From NCBI RefSeq assembly GCF_003598715.1, contig NZ_QZFU01000045.1, positions 1-64,000 on the forward strand: a DNA stretch of 64,000 nucleotides, given 5' to 3'. A model generated the notes under the pieces. It searched no databases, was not told the DNA's origin, and saw only the letters and a program-made list of their open reading frames with translations. The DNA is from Nocardia panacis. Lineage in GTDB: Bacteria > Actinomycetota > Actinomycetes > Mycobacteriales > Mycobacteriaceae. Positions 50,916 through 60,455 of this stretch are shown in pieces. A program made the position numbers and the translations under genes. Every line of letters starts with the position of its first letter. The first letter of the stretch is position 1.

Positions 50916-52352
50916 GTGACGTTCAGCACGGCCGACGAGGTCATCAAATTCCTTGCCGACGAGGACATCGAGTACGTCGATATCCGCTTCAGCGACCTGC
51001 CGGGTGTCCAGCAGCACTTCTCGATCCCGGCCAAGGCGTTCACCGCCGACCTGGCCGAGGAGGGCCTGGCCTTCGACGGCTCGTCCGTGCGCGGCTTCCA
51101 GTCCATCGACGAGTCGGACATGCTGCTGCTGCCCGACTACGGCACCGCCCGCGTCGACCCCTTCCGCGCCGCGAAGACGCTGAACCTCAACTTCTTCGTC
51201 CACGATCCCTTCACCAGGGAGGCCTACAGCCGCGACCCCCGCAATGTCGCGCGCAAGGCCGAGGAATACCTCAAGAGCACCGGTATCGCCGACACCGCCT
51301 ACTTCGGCGCCGAGGCGGAGTTCTACATCTTCGACTCCATCCGCTACGACTCGGCCATGAACGGCGCGTTCTACGAGATCGAGTCCATCTCCGGCTCCTG
51401 GAACACCGGCGCGGAGTTCAACCCGGACGGCACCCGCAACCGCGGCTACAAGGTCCGCGCCAAGGGCGGCTACTTCCCGGTCGCGCCCTACGACCACTAC
51501 GTGGATCTGCGCGACAAGATCTCCACCAAGCTGCAGAACGCGGGCTTCGAGCTCGAGCGCGGCCACCACGAGGTCGGCACCGCGGGTCAGGCCGAGATCA
51601 ACTACCGGTTCAACACCCTGCTCTCCGCCGCCGACGATCTGCAGCTGTTCAAGTACATCGTCAAGAACACCGCCTGGGAGGAGGGCAAGACCGTCACCTT
51701 CATGCCCAAGCCCCTCTTCGGCGACAACGGTTCGGGCATGCACGTGCACCAGTCGCTGTGGAAGGACGGCAAGCCGCTGTTCCACGACGAGGCGGGCTAC
51801 GGCGGCCTGTCGGATCTCGCCCGCTGGTACATCGGCGGCATCCTGCACCACGCGCCGTCGCTGCTGGCCTTCACCAACCCGACGGTGAACTCCTACCATC
51901 GGCTGGTTCCGGGCTACGAGGCCCCCATCAACCTGGTGTACTCGCAGCGCAACCGCTCCGCCGCCGTCCGCATCCCGGTCACCGGCAACAACCCGAAGGC
52001 CAAGCGCATCGAGTTCCGCGCGCCGGACTCCTCGGGCAACCCGTACCTGGCCTTCGCCGCCATGATGATGGCGGGCCTGGACGGCATCAAGAAGAAGATC
52101 GAGCCCGCGGCCCCCGTCGACAAGGACCTCTACGAGCTCCCGCCGGAGGAGGCCAAGAACATCCCGCAGGCCCCCACCAGCCTGTCCTCGGTCATCGACC
52201 GGCTCGAGCAGGACCACGACTACCTCACCGAGGGCGGTGTCTTCACCGAGGACCTCATCGAGACCTGGATCCAGATCAAGCGCGACCACGAGATCGCCCC
52301 GGTCAACCTGCGGCCGCACCCGTACGAGTTCGAGCTGTACTTCGACGTGTAA
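50916..52352 (+). CDS. glnA1: Glutamine synthetase type I, GlnA1
   Basis: 478 residues, GTG start with AAGGAG upstream. Dodecameric enzyme making glutamine from glutamate, ammonia and ATP. Signatures: FDGSSVRGFQSIDESDM, GAEAEFYIFD, KPLFGDNGSGMHVHQS and NRSAAVRIPVTG. Tyr406 in DLYELPPEE is the adenylylation site acted on by GlnE, encoded 9 kb upstream in this window. Expression probably through GlnR (box at 50802). Ends in a strong intrinsic terminator. Confidence 0.97.
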   Translation: MTFSTADEVIKFLADEDIEYVDIRFSDLPGVQQHFSIPAKAFTADLAEEGLAFDGSSVRGFQSIDESDMLLLPDYGTARVDPFRAAKTLNLNFFVHDPFTREAYSRDPRNVARKAEEYLKSTGIADTAYFGAEAEFYIFDSIRYDSAMNGAFYEIESISGSWNTGAEFNPDGTRNRGYKVRAKGGYFPVAPYDHYVDLRDKISTKLQNAGFELERGHHEVGTAGQAEINYRFNTLLSAADDLQLFKYIVKNTAWEEGKTVTFMPKPLFGDNGSGMHVHQSLWKDGKPLFHDEAGYGGLSDLARWYIGGILHHAPSLLAFTNPTVNSYHRLVPGYEAPINLVYSQRNRSAAVRIPVTGNNPKAKRIEFRAPDSSGNPYLAFAAMMMAGLDGIKKKIEPAAPVDKDLYELPPEEAKNIPQAPTSLSSVIDRLEQDHDYLTEGGVFTEDLIETWIQIKRDHEIAPVNLRPHPYEFELYFDV

Positions 52353-52380
52353 GTCGAATCGGCGCAAGGCGTTACGGCGC

Positions 52381-52417
52381 AAGGACCCTCCCGCAACGGC
52401 GCGGGAGGGTCCTTTTT
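52381..52417 (+). terminator. Intrinsic terminator after glnA1
   Basis: AAGGACCCTCCCGC (52381-52394) pairs perfectly with GCGGGAGGGTCCTT (52401-52414) around a 6-nt loop, then TTT. Classic rho-independent form, 28 bp after the stop; EF-G2 converges from the other side. Confidence 0.93.
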
Positions 52418-52428
52418 GCGTCGGGGTC

Positions 52429-54612
52429 TCAGTCGGCTACCGCGCGCAGCGAGTCGGACAGGTGCGCGGGCATGGGGTCGTGGCGGACGTAGCTGCGGGC
52501 GAAGCGGCCGGTGCCGTGCGACAGGGAGCGCAGATCGATGGCGTAGCGGGCCAATTCGAGTTCGGGGACCTCGGCGCGGACCGTGGTGCGGCCCGCGTCG
52601 GCGGGTTCGGTGCCCAGGACGCGGGCGCGGCGGGCGGACAGGTCGCTCATCACCGGGCCGACGTAGTCGTCGGAGATCTCCACGGCCACTTCGGCAATGG
52701 GTTCGAGCAGGTTGATGCGGGCGGCGGCGGCGGCCTCGCGCAGCGCCAGCGCGCCCGCCGTTTGGAAGGCCGAATCGGAGGAGTCGACCGAGTGCGCCTT
52801 GCCGTCGAAGAGGGTTATCCGAATGTCCACCAGGGGATTTCCGGCGACGAGACCGCGCGCGGCCTGGGCGCGCACACCCTTCTCCACGGAGGGGATGAAC
52901 TGGCGGGGCACCGCGCCGCCGACCACCTTGTCCACGAATTCGATACCGGAGCCGCCGGGCAGCGGCTCCACCTCGATCTCGCAGATGGCGTACTGTCCGT
53001 GCCCGCCGGACTGTTTGACGTGGCGGCCGCGTCCGGAAGCCTTGCCCGCGAACGTTTCCCGCAGCGCCACCCGATGCTCGACCACATCGACCTGTACGCC
53101 GTAGCGGGCGCGCAGCCGCTCCAACGCCACCTCGCGATGCGCCTCGCCCAGACACCACAGCACCATCTGGTGGGTGTGGGTGTTCTGTTCGAGTCGCACG
53201 CTCGGATCCTCGGCGACCAGGCGGGTCAACCCCTGGGAGAGCTTGTCCTCGTCGGCCTTGCTGTGGGCCTGGATCGCCACCGGCAGCAGCGGATCCGGCA
53301 TGGACCACGGCTCGATGAGCAGCGGCGCGGCCTTGGCCGACACCGTATCGCCGGTCTCGGCGTGGCCCAGTTTGGTGACGCAGACGATATCGCCCGCGAT
53401 CCCCTGCCCGAGCGGCCGCTGCTGCTTGCCGAACGGCACGCTGACCGCGCCGACCCGCTCGTCGATATCGTGATCGGCCTCGGGCCGGTCCGCGCCGTGC
53501 CCGCACACGTGCACCGTCTCGTCGGCGCGCAGGGTGCCCGAGAACACCCGCACCAGCGACACCCGGCCGACATACGGGTCCGACATGGTGCGGATCACCT
53601 CCGCGGCGAGCGGCCCCGCGGGATCGCAGGCCAGCGCGGGCGCGGCGGCGCCGTCGGCGGTGTGCGTGGCGGGGGCGGGATGCTCTGTGGGCGTGGGGAA
53701 TCCGCCCGCGATGAGTTCGAGCAATTCGACCGTGCCCAGACCCTGACGCGCCCCTTCGGGTGCGGGCGCGGCGAGGAGCAGCGGATGGAAACTGCCGCGC
53801 GCCACCGCCCGCTCCAGATCGGAAACCAGTGTGGCCGAATCGATCTCCTCGCCGCCGAGGTAGCGCTCCATGAGCGTCTCGTCCTCGCTTTCGGCGATGA
53901 CGCCCTCGATGAGGCGCTCGCGCGCGCCGTTCGCCGCGGCGGGGTCCGCGCTCACCTGCCGCTCGCCGCCGGAATAGTCGACGGTGCGGTCGGCGAGCAG
54001 ATCGATCAACCCGCCGACGGGACGCCTGCCGTCACCGCCGCGTTCGCCGAGCACCGGAAGATGCAGCGGCAGCATACTTTCCGGCGAATCCGCGCCGAGC
54101 ACGGCGCGACAGGTGGCCACCACCTGATCGAAATCCTCCGGCGCCGTATCGAGGTGGGTGAGCACGATCGCGCGCGGCATCCCGAGGCGCGCGCACTCCT
54201 GCCACAGCACATGCGTCGCGCCGCCGACCGTTTCGGCGGCCTCGGCGGCATTGACCACGAACAGCGCCGCGTCCGCCGCGCGCAATCCGGCGCGCAGCTC
54301 GCCGACGAAATCGGCATAGCCGGGCGTATCCAGCAGATTGATCTTGATCCCGGCCCATGGCACCGGCACCACCGACAACTGCACGGACCGATGCTGCCGA
54401 TGCTCGATCTCGTCGTAGTCCGACACCGAGGTGCCGTCCTCGACCCGGCCCGCCCGATTCAGCGCGCCCGCGGTGAGCGCCAGCGCCTCGACCAACGTCG
54501 TCTTACCGGATCCGCTCGGGCCGACCAGCACGACATTGCGGATGGCCTCCGGCCGCTCCGCCGTCATCGCCTTGCCGTTCGCCTCCGCGGGGACACTCGC
54601 TCTGTCGACCAT
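52429..54612 (-). CDS. fusA2: EF-G2 (FusA2-like elongation factor G paralogue)
   Basis: 727 residues from ATG 54612. P-loop GPSGSGKTTL at 31-40, G3 DTPGYADF (canonical EF-G has DTPGH, so the catalytic His is Tyr) and G4 LTHLD in place of NKxD. Domains II to V follow, with the domain IV tip FVDKVVGGAVPRQFIP and the domain V end SHGTGRF. These changes mark the EF-G2 branch, which I recall as binding guanine nucleotides but not driving ordinary translocation. An upstream open frame to 54927 is rejected; GGGAG lies 9 bp before ATG 54612. Convergent with glnA1. Confidence 0.92.
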   Translation of the reverse strand: MVDRASVPAEANGKAMTAERPEAIRNVVLVGPSGSGKTTLVEALALTAGALNRAGRVEDGTSVSDYDEIEHRQHRSVQLSVVPVPWAGIKINLLDTPGYADFVGELRAGLRAADAALFVVNAAEAAETVGGATHVLWQECARLGMPRAIVLTHLDTAPEDFDQVVATCRAVLGADSPESMLPLHLPVLGERGGDGRRPVGGLIDLLADRTVDYSGGERQVSADPAAANGARERLIEGVIAESEDETLMERYLGGEEIDSATLVSDLERAVARGSFHPLLLAAPAPEGARQGLGTVELLELIAGGFPTPTEHPAPATHTADGAAAPALACDPAGPLAAEVIRTMSDPYVGRVSLVRVFSGTLRADETVHVCGHGADRPEADHDIDERVGAVSVPFGKQQRPLGQGIAGDIVCVTKLGHAETGDTVSAKAAPLLIEPWSMPDPLLPVAIQAHSKADEDKLSQGLTRLVAEDPSVRLEQNTHTHQMVLWCLGEAHREVALERLRARYGVQVDVVEHRVALRETFAGKASGRGRHVKQSGGHGQYAICEIEVEPLPGGSGIEFVDKVVGGAVPRQFIPSVEKGVRAQAARGLVAGNPLVDIRITLFDGKAHSVDSSDSAFQTAGALALREAAAAARINLLEPIAEVAVEISDDYVGPVMSDLSARRARVLGTEPADAGRTTVRAEVPELELARYAIDLRSLSHGTGRFARSYVRHDPMPAHLSDSLRAVAD

Positions 54613-54718
54613 GTGGTTTCGCTCCCGCTCGACACCTGCCGTCCTTCGAGCTTCCCACCAACGTTCACCTGCCGCACACGCTTCGGTCGAGATCGTGTGC
54701 CGAAAGGCTGAAGATCGA

Positions 54719-55735
54719 TCAGCCGCCGAAGCGGGCGAGCACGGAGCTGGCCTCCTGAGAGGCGGTGCCTTCCTCGCCGAGATGTGCCATGGTGGCCGGG
54801 ATCTCGCGGCCGTGATGACGCATGGCCTGCGCGTAGAGCCGGCCCGCGCGGTAGGAGGAGCGGACCAGCGGACCCGCCATGACCCCCGCGAAGCCGATCT
54901 CCTCGGCGACCTCGGAGTGGGCGACAAACTCCTCCGGCTTGACCCAGCGGTCCACCGGGTGATGCCTGGGGGAGGGTCGCAGGTACTGGGTGATGGTGAG
55001 GATGTCGCAGCCTGCCTCGTGCAGGTCGCGCATGGCCTGGGTGACCTCCTCCGGGGTCTCGCCCATACCGAGGATCAGATTGGACTTGGTCACCAGACCG
55101 GCGGCGCGGGCGGCGGTGAGCACGGCCAGCGAACGCTCGTAGCGGAAGGCGGGGCGGATGCGGCGGAAGATGCGCGGCACCGTCTCGAGATTGTGCGCCA
55201 ACACTTCGGGCCGCGCGTCGAACACCTCGGCCAACTGCTCGGGCACCGCGTTGAAATCCGGAATGAGCAGTTCCACACCGGTATTCGGGTTGAGCTGCTT
55301 GATGGCGCGCACCGTCTCGGCGTAGAGCCACGCGCCGCCGTCGGGGAGGTCGTCGCGGGCGACGCCGGTGATGGTGGAGTAGCGCAGACCCATCGCCTGC
55401 ACGCTCTTGGCCACCCGGCGCGGTTCATCGCGGTCCAGGGCCGCGGGTTTACCCGTATCGATCTGGCAGAAATCGCAGCGGCGGGTGCACTGCTCACCGC
55501 CGATGAGGAAGGTCGCCTCGCGATCCTCCCAGCATTCGAAGATATTGGGACAGCCCGCTTCCTCGCACACCGTGTGCAGACCCTCGCGTTTGACCAGGCC
55601 CTTGAGTTCGGTGTATTCGGGTCCCATGGTCGCGCGGGTGCGAATCCACTTGGGCTTGCGCTCGATCGGGGTTTCCGCGTTGCGCGCCTCGATACGCAGA
55701 AGTTTGCGTCCTGCCGGTGCTGAAGCTGAGGTCAC
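54719..55735 (-). CDS. lipA: Lipoyl synthase LipA
   Basis: 338 residues from GTG 55735. Radical SAM enzyme inserting two sulphurs into octanoyl groups. The auxiliary cluster motif CEEAGCPNIFEC gives Cys57, Cys62 and Cys68; the radical SAM motif CTRRCDFC gives Cys83, Cys87 and Cys90; the final RSSY serine ligand is present. Sits 43 bp after lipB in the same direction. Cytoplasmic; products attach to SucB, GcvH and other E2 proteins. Confidence 0.97.
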   Translation of the reverse strand: MTSASAPAGRKLLRIEARNAETPIERKPKWIRTRATMGPEYTELKGLVKREGLHTVCEEAGCPNIFECWEDREATFLIGGEQCTRRCDFCQIDTGKPAALDRDEPRRVAKSVQAMGLRYSTITGVARDDLPDGGAWLYAETVRAIKQLNPNTGVELLIPDFNAVPEQLAEVFDARPEVLAHNLETVPRIFRRIRPAFRYERSLAVLTAARAAGLVTKSNLILGMGETPEEVTQAMRDLHEAGCDILTITQYLRPSPRHHPVDRWVKPEEFVAHSEVAEEIGFAGVMAGPLVRSSYRAGRLYAQAMRHHGREIPATMAHLGEEGTASQEASSVLARFGG

Positions 55736-55778
55736 TCGATCGACCTTACGCCCCCGTCGCAACCGGGTCGCAGCACAC

Positions 55779-56510
55779 CTAGTGGACCGCGCCGGGGCGA
55801 CGCGCGGGAGCCGGACACGAGATATCCCGCTCGGTAACTGGCAGTTCGCCATCGAGTGCCCGAATGATCGCGTCGGCCACTTTGTCCTTCACCTCGGCGA
55901 CGCCGACATCGCGGCCCAATTCCCGACTGAGCGTGGTGACACCGGCGTCGCGAATGCCGCACGGCACGATGGCCTGGAACCCGTCCATCGCCGAATCGCA
56001 GTTGAGCGAGATGCCGTGCAGGGCGACACCTCGCTGCACCCGCACGCCGATGGCCGCGATCTTGCGCTCGGAGTACAACTCGGTGGCGGGCAGCCACACC
56101 CCCGAGCGGCCCTCGACCCGGCCGCAGCACACGCCCATCTCGGTGCACACCGCGATCAGCGCCTCCTCCAACCTGCGCACATAGTTGACCACGTCCACCG
56201 GTTCGGCCAGCCGCACGATGGGATAGCCGACCAGCTGACCCGGCCCGTGCCAGGTGATCTTGCCGCCGCGATCCACCTCGACGACCGGACTGCCATCGCA
56301 CGGCATATCCTCGGCCTCGGTGCGCCGCCCCGCCGTGTAGACGCTGGGATGCTCGAGCAGCAGCAGATGATCGGCGCCGAGCCCTTCCGCACGCTGCGCG
56401 GCCAAACTGCGCTGCATCTCCCAGGCCGCGTGGTAGTCGATCAGTCCGAGATCCTCGACCACGACCGGGGTGGTATCGAAGCGGGCGGACCACGTGCGCG
56501 TGTCGTTCAC
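55779..56510 (-). CDS. lipB: Octanoyl-ACP:protein N-octanoyltransferase LipB
   Basis: 243 residues. Transfers octanoate from ACP to lipoyl domains. GKITWHGPGQLVGYPI (83-98) is the substrate pocket, and the Cys/Lys dyad is Cys184 in PCGI and Lys150 in RKIAAIGVR. Shares a transcript with lipA; 147 bp separate it from the GNAT gene upstream. Confidence 0.97.
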   Translation of the reverse strand: MNDTRTWSARFDTTPVVVEDLGLIDYHAAWEMQRSLAAQRAEGLGADHLLLLEHPSVYTAGRRTEAEDMPCDGSPVVEVDRGGKITWHGPGQLVGYPIVRLAEPVDVVNYVRRLEEALIAVCTEMGVCCGRVEGRSGVWLPATELYSERKIAAIGVRVQRGVALHGISLNCDSAMDGFQAIVPCGIRDAGVTTLSRELGRDVGVAEVKDKVADAIIRALDGELPVTERDISCPAPARRPGAVH

Positions 56511-56657
56511 GGACTCGACGGTACGCTGAGCCCTTTACGATATTCCAGCGACAGGGTGTGTGGAGTGCCACACGGTTGCCGAGTTTACCGCGACGGGCCG
56601 CGGATACGCCCATTCGGAACTACCGGGCCGCATGCGGAACCGCTTCTGCGGCAACGA

Positions 56658-57194
56658 CTATCGAATATCGACCGGAATCGTCAACTGCATGAGCGTCAAA
56701 TCGAGCCAGCGGCCGAACTTCTGCCCCACCTCCGGAAGCTGCCCCACGACGGTGAAACCGAAACGCTCGTGCAGCGCGATCGAAGCGGTATTGCTCGTTT
56801 CGATGGCCGCGATAATGGCGTGCACATCGCCGTCGGCGCGCGCCCGTTCGATCAGCGCCCGCAGCAGCGCCGAAGCCACCCCGCGGCGATGGAAGCGCTC
56901 GTCGACATAGACCGAATTCTCCACCGAATACCGGTAGCCGATCTTCGGCCGCCACTGACCGTAGCTGGCGTATCCGGCCACCGCGCCGTCGATTTCGGCG
57001 ACCAGGATCGGTTTGCGCGCGGCGGCGCGATCGTGGAACCAGGCCGTTCGCTCCTCGATACCCACCTGCTCGTAGTCCCAAATCGCCGTCGACGTCGCGA
57101 TATTCGCATTGTGAATGGCCAGGATCGCGGGCAGGTCGGCCTCCAGGGCCGCGCGCACGAGCAGGGCGGGTCTGGTGTCGAGCTGATCTGTCAT
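56658..57194 (-). CDS. GNAT acetyltransferase (phosphinothricin/methionine sulfone type)
   Basis: 178 residues. VYVDERFHRRGVASALL is the acetyl-CoA pyrophosphate-binding motif (R/Q-x-x-G-x-G/A), and WDYEQVGIEERTAWF plus PKIGYRYSVENSVYV match phosphinothricin N-acetyltransferase-like enzymes. It may acetylate a glufosinate-like or methionine-sulfone amine; true substrate unknown. ATG overlaps the epimerase stop by four bases, so it is the last coupled gene of the sucB operon. Confidence 0.9.
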   Translation of the reverse strand: MTDQLDTRPALLVRAALEADLPAILAIHNANIATSTAIWDYEQVGIEERTAWFHDRAAARKPILVAEIDGAVAGYASYGQWRPKIGYRYSVENSVYVDERFHRRGVASALLRALIERARADGDVHAIIAAIETSNTASIALHERFGFTVVGQLPEVGQKFGRWLDLTLMQLTIPVDIR

Positions 57195-58099
57195 CGGGAA
57201 TCTCCGGATCGGCCGACGGCGGCGGCCAGCGCGGCCCCGACCGTTGGATGGTGGAACTGGTAACCCGCTCGCTCCAACGCCGCGGGAATCGCCCTCGGGC
57301 CGTGCAGGATCGCCTCATCGGCGAATTCGCCGACCGCCGCGCGCAGCGCGAACGCGGGCACCACGAACGGGGTGGGCCGATGCACGGCGCGACCGAGGGC
57401 GCGGGTGAACTCGGCATTGGTCACCGGGGCCGGGCCGACCGCGTTGATCGGGCCGCGCACCTCCTCGGCGCCCAACGCGAAGACGATCGCGCCGATCTCG
57501 TCCTCCAGCGAGATCCACGGGGTGTACTGGCGGCCGTCGCCGAGCCGACCACCGAGCCCGAGCGAGTACAGCGGCTGCAGCAGCGCCAGCATGCCGCCCC
57601 GGCGCGTCAGCACCGCCGCGCTGCGCAGCAGCACCGTGCGCACACCCGCCGCCGTCGCCGGATCCGTCGCGGCCTCCCAGTCCCGGCACAGCGAGGCCAG
57701 GAAACCTGTTCCGGCAGGGGCGGATTCGTCGACCACCCGGTCGGCGGTGGCGCCGCCGTAATAGTGCGCGCCGCTGGCATTCACCAGCACCGGCACCCCG
57801 GCGGCGGCCACCGCCTCGGACAGCACATCGGTGGGCGTGATGCGGCTGTCGCGCAACTCCTGTTTGAAACCGCCGCTCCAGCGGCGCCGGTTCAACCCGA
57901 CACCGCACAGATTGACCGCCGCGTCCGCACCGCGCAGCGCCCGCTCGTCCACCTCGGCCCGCGCCGGATCCCAGCGGAACTCGTCCGGCGCGGCGGCGGG
58001 ACGGCGCACCAACCGGGCCACCTCGTGCCCGCCGCGGCGCAGCGCCGCGACGAGCGCCGTCCCGATCAGACCGGACGAACCGGCGATCACCACCCTCAT
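57191..58099 (-). CDS. TIGR01777 family SDR epimerase (Rv2216-like)
   Basis: 302 residues. Rossmann start VVIAGSSGLIGTALVAAL, NASGAHYYGG in place of the Tyr-Lys SDR site, PWISLEDEIGAIVFAL and PFVVPAFALR are typical of TIGR01777 NAD(P)-binding proteins, which also act in cell division (SulA-like) in some bacteria. Located between sucB and lipB in mycobacteria too. 4 bp from sucB. Confidence 0.92.
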   Translation of the reverse strand: MRVVIAGSSGLIGTALVAALRRGGHEVARLVRRPAAAPDEFRWDPARAEVDERALRGADAAVNLCGVGLNRRRWSGGFKQELRDSRITPTDVLSEAVAAAGVPVLVNASGAHYYGGATADRVVDESAPAGTGFLASLCRDWEAATDPATAAGVRTVLLRSAAVLTRRGGMLALLQPLYSLGLGGRLGDGRQYTPWISLEDEIGAIVFALGAEEVRGPINAVGPAPVTNAEFTRALGRAVHRPTPFVVPAFALRAAVGEFADEAILHGPRAIPAALERAGYQFHHPTVGAALAAAVGRSGDSR

Positions 58100-58103
58100 G
58101 CGG

Positions 58104-59807
58104 TCACAAACCGAGGTCGGCCTCGAACGCGGCCTCTTCGAGCCGGTGGCGGATGGTGGTCAGGAAGCGACCGGCATCCGCACCGTCGATGAGGCGGTGA
58201 TCGTAGGTCAGCGGCAGGTAGCACATCGAGCGCACGCCGATGGACTCGTTGCCGGTCTCATCGGTGACCACCACCGGACGCTTGACGATCGCACCCGTGC
58301 CGAGCATGCCCGCCTGCGGCGGAACCAGGATCGGGGTGTCGAACAGCGCGCCCTGGCTGCCGATATTGGTGATGGTGAAGGTGCCGCCCGCCAACTCGTC
58401 CGGCTTCAGGCCGCCCTTGCGCGCCCGATCGGCGATATCGGCGATGGCGCGGGCCAAGCCGGCCAGCGACAGGTCGCTCGCATTGTGGATGACAGGGGAC
58501 AGCAGACCCTGCTCGGTGTCGACCGCGATACCCAGATGCACCGAGGCGTGGTAGGTGATCTCCTTGGTGGCGTCGTCGTAGCTGGCATTGACATTCGGAT
58601 GCACGCCCAACGCCTCGACCACGGCCTTGGCGAAGAACGGCAGGAACGTCAGGTTGACGCCCTCGCGCTCCTTGAACGAGGCCTTGGCCTGCGCCCGCAG
58701 GTGCGCGATCTTGGTGACGTCGGCCTCGTGCACCTGGGTGAGCTGGGCGGTGTTGCGCAGCGACTCCAGGGTCTTGGCGGCGGTGATCTGCCGGATCCGG
58801 CTCGCCTTCTGCACGGTGCCGACCAGGTGCGCCAGTTGCGGACGGGCCGCGGCGGGGGCCTGAGCGGCCGGTGCCGCGGCGGCCGCGGGGGCGGGCGCGA
58901 CGGCGGGAGCCTTCTTCGACTCTGCGGCGGCGAGCACATCCTGCTTGCGGATGCGGCCGCCCACGCCGGAACCGGCCACGGTGGCCAGGTTGACGTTGTT
59001 CTCCTCGGCCAGCTTGCGCACCAGCGGGGTGACGTACGGGGACGCGCCATTGGTGGAGGCCTCGGCCGGGGCGGCGGCAGGTGCCGGGGCAGGAGCCGCC
59101 GCGACCGGAGCCGGAGCCGGGGCAGGGGCCGGAGCGGGCGCGGGGGCCGGGGCGGCCGGTGCCGGGGCGGGCGCGGCGGGCGCCGGAGCAACCGCAGCGG
59201 GTGCGCCGGAGCCGATCACGCCGAGCTGACCGCCGACGGCGACGACATCGTCCTCCTGCGCGGTGATCTCCAGCAGGGTGCCCGCGACCGGGGACGGGAT
59301 CTCGGTGTCGACCTTGTCGGTGGAGACCTCGAGCAGCGGCTCGTCGACGGCGACCGGATCACCGACGGCCTTGAGCCAGCGGGTGACCGTGCCCTCGGTG
59401 ACGGATTCGCCGAGTTCGGGCATCTTCACCGAGGTGCCGGACGCGGCGGCAGGCGCGGGGGCCGGGGCGGGCGCCGGAGCCTGAGCGGCCGGGGCCGGGG
59501 CGGGCGCGGGCGTCGGGGCGGGCGCGGCGGGCGCCGGAGCCGGAGCGGGTGCGGCGGCCGGAGCCTCGTTCGCGGCGCTGATCACGCCCAATTCGCCGCC
59601 GACCTCGACGACATCGTCTTCCTTGGCGGTGATCTTCGACAGCACACCCGCCGTGGGGGACGGGATCTCGGTGTCGACCTTGTCTGTGGAGACCTCGAGC
59701 AGAGGCTCGTCGACCTCGACCGTGTCTCCTTCCTGCTTCAGCCACCTGGTCACCGTTCCCTCGGTGACGCTCTCACCAAGAGCGGGCATCTGGACGGAGA
59801 AGGCCAT
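58104..59807 (-). CDS. sucB: Dihydrolipoamide succinyl/acetyltransferase E2 with two lipoyl domains
   Basis: 567 residues. Two lipoyl domains with lipoyl lysines Lys43 and Lys165 (each in EVSTDKVDTEI), long Ala-Pro linkers, a peripheral-subunit-binding domain (about 257-295) and a catalytic core ending in YDHRLIDGADAGRFL (His and Asp of the CAT-like site). Shuttles succinyl or acetyl to CoA in 2-oxoacid dehydrogenase complexes; in mycobacteria this protein (DlaT) serves pyruvate dehydrogenase and peroxynitrite defence. Start ATG 59807 with AGAGGA upstream. First gene of the sucB-epimerase-GNAT operon. Confidence 0.95.
   Translation of the reverse strand: MAFSVQMPALGESVTEGTVTRWLKQEGDTVEVDEPLLEVSTDKVDTEIPSPTAGVLSKITAKEDDVVEVGGELGVISAANEAPAAAPAPAPAPAAPAPTPAPAPAPAAQAPAPAPAPAPAAASGTSVKMPELGESVTEGTVTRWLKAVGDPVAVDEPLLEVSTDKVDTEIPSPVAGTLLEITAQEDDVVAVGGQLGVIGSGAPAAVAPAPAAPAPAPAAPAPAPAPAPAPAPAPVAAAPAPAPAAAPAEASTNGASPYVTPLVRKLAEENNVNLATVAGSGVGGRIRKQDVLAAAESKKAPAVAPAPAAAAAPAAQAPAAARPQLAHLVGTVQKASRIRQITAAKTLESLRNTAQLTQVHEADVTKIAHLRAQAKASFKEREGVNLTFLPFFAKAVVEALGVHPNVNASYDDATKEITYHASVHLGIAVDTEQGLLSPVIHNASDLSLAGLARAIADIADRARKGGLKPDELAGGTFTITNIGSQGALFDTPILVPPQAGMLGTGAIVKRPVVVTDETGNESIGVRSMCYLPLTYDHRLIDGADAGRFLTTIRHRLEEAAFEADLGL
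59058..59210 (-). repeat. Ala-Pro coding repeat, second linker of sucB
   Basis: About 51 codons of alternating Ala and Pro between the second lipoyl domain and the subunit-binding domain. A flexible swinging-arm linker; the DNA is a near-regular GCC/CCG repeat prone to length variation. Confidence 0.8.
59439..59564 (-). repeat. Ala-Pro coding repeat, first linker of sucB
   Basis: About 42 codons of Ala-Pro repeats between the two lipoyl domains. Same flexible-linker role; likely to vary in length between strains. Confidence 0.8.
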
Positions 59808-60075
59808 GTCCTCTGACTCCTCTGACTGCTCGTCGGGTTCACAACAGTTGATCCCTCGGCGGACGCCGTCGCGGGTTTGCGCGGGACATCCCTTGCCGCC
59901 GAACATTCTGCGCGGCCCGGAGGATCCGTGTGGTTCTTGTACCGCGAACCATCCTTGCACTCGTCCGGGTGCGATGGAGCACAGGGCGTGCCCACGCGCG
60001 GGACTGGCAGGATGGAATGACCGGTGCGGCCGCGCGGTCCGGCGCCGGAGTCCGATGCGAAGGAGGTCGGCGTCG

Positions 60076-60435
60076 ATGGGTTTGCTGGATCGTTTCCGGG
60101 GCGCCGTGACACGGGGTGGCGGCGCACGTCCGAGACCAGGGGGGAATGAGGATTTCGGATATCTCGCGCAGTGGGTGCGCACCCACGTCGGGGTCGAGGC
60201 CTACGTCGAGCCCAAGACCACGGTGACCGATGTCACCGTGGTGCTCATCGCCAACGATGGGGAATGGACCCGCCGTCTCGTCGGTGAACGCGGCGCCCAG
60301 CGGTTGGCCCGCGATCTGCGCATCCCCGTCTACGACGTGCGCAAGACCGGTTACCCGCAGCGCATGCGCGACCACGACGCCAGGGTGCGGGCCGAGCGGC
60401 GGCGCGCTCTGGAACAGGATCTGCGCGACCTGTAG
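60076..60435 (+). CDS. Conserved actinobacterial protein of unknown function
   Basis: 119 residues, ATG 60076 with AGGAGG 9 bp before. A short basic/Gly-rich start (RFRGAVTRGGGARPRPG), then a compact alpha/beta domain: YLAQWVRTHVGVEAYVEPKTTVTDVTVVLIANDGEWTRR (described, no catalytic residues obvious), VYDVRKTGYPQRMRD and a charged helix. No signal or membrane segment. Divergent from sucB and convergent with pepB. Orthologues occur in other actinobacteria under vague oxidoreductase names; the sequence gives no support for that. Confidence 0.7.
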   Translation: MGLLDRFRGAVTRGGGARPRPGGNEDFGYLAQWVRTHVGVEAYVEPKTTVTDVTVVLIANDGEWTRRLVGERGAQRLARDLRIPVYDVRKTGYPQRMRDHDARVRAERRRALEQDLRDL

Positions 60436-60455
60436 CGCGCGCCGCCGCGTCATGG

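Noticed and set aside
57831..59816. Plus-strand frame of 661 codons rich in Gly/Arg opposite sucB
   Set aside because: Composition mirrors the Ala-Pro repeat of sucB on the other strand; no start signal or family motif.
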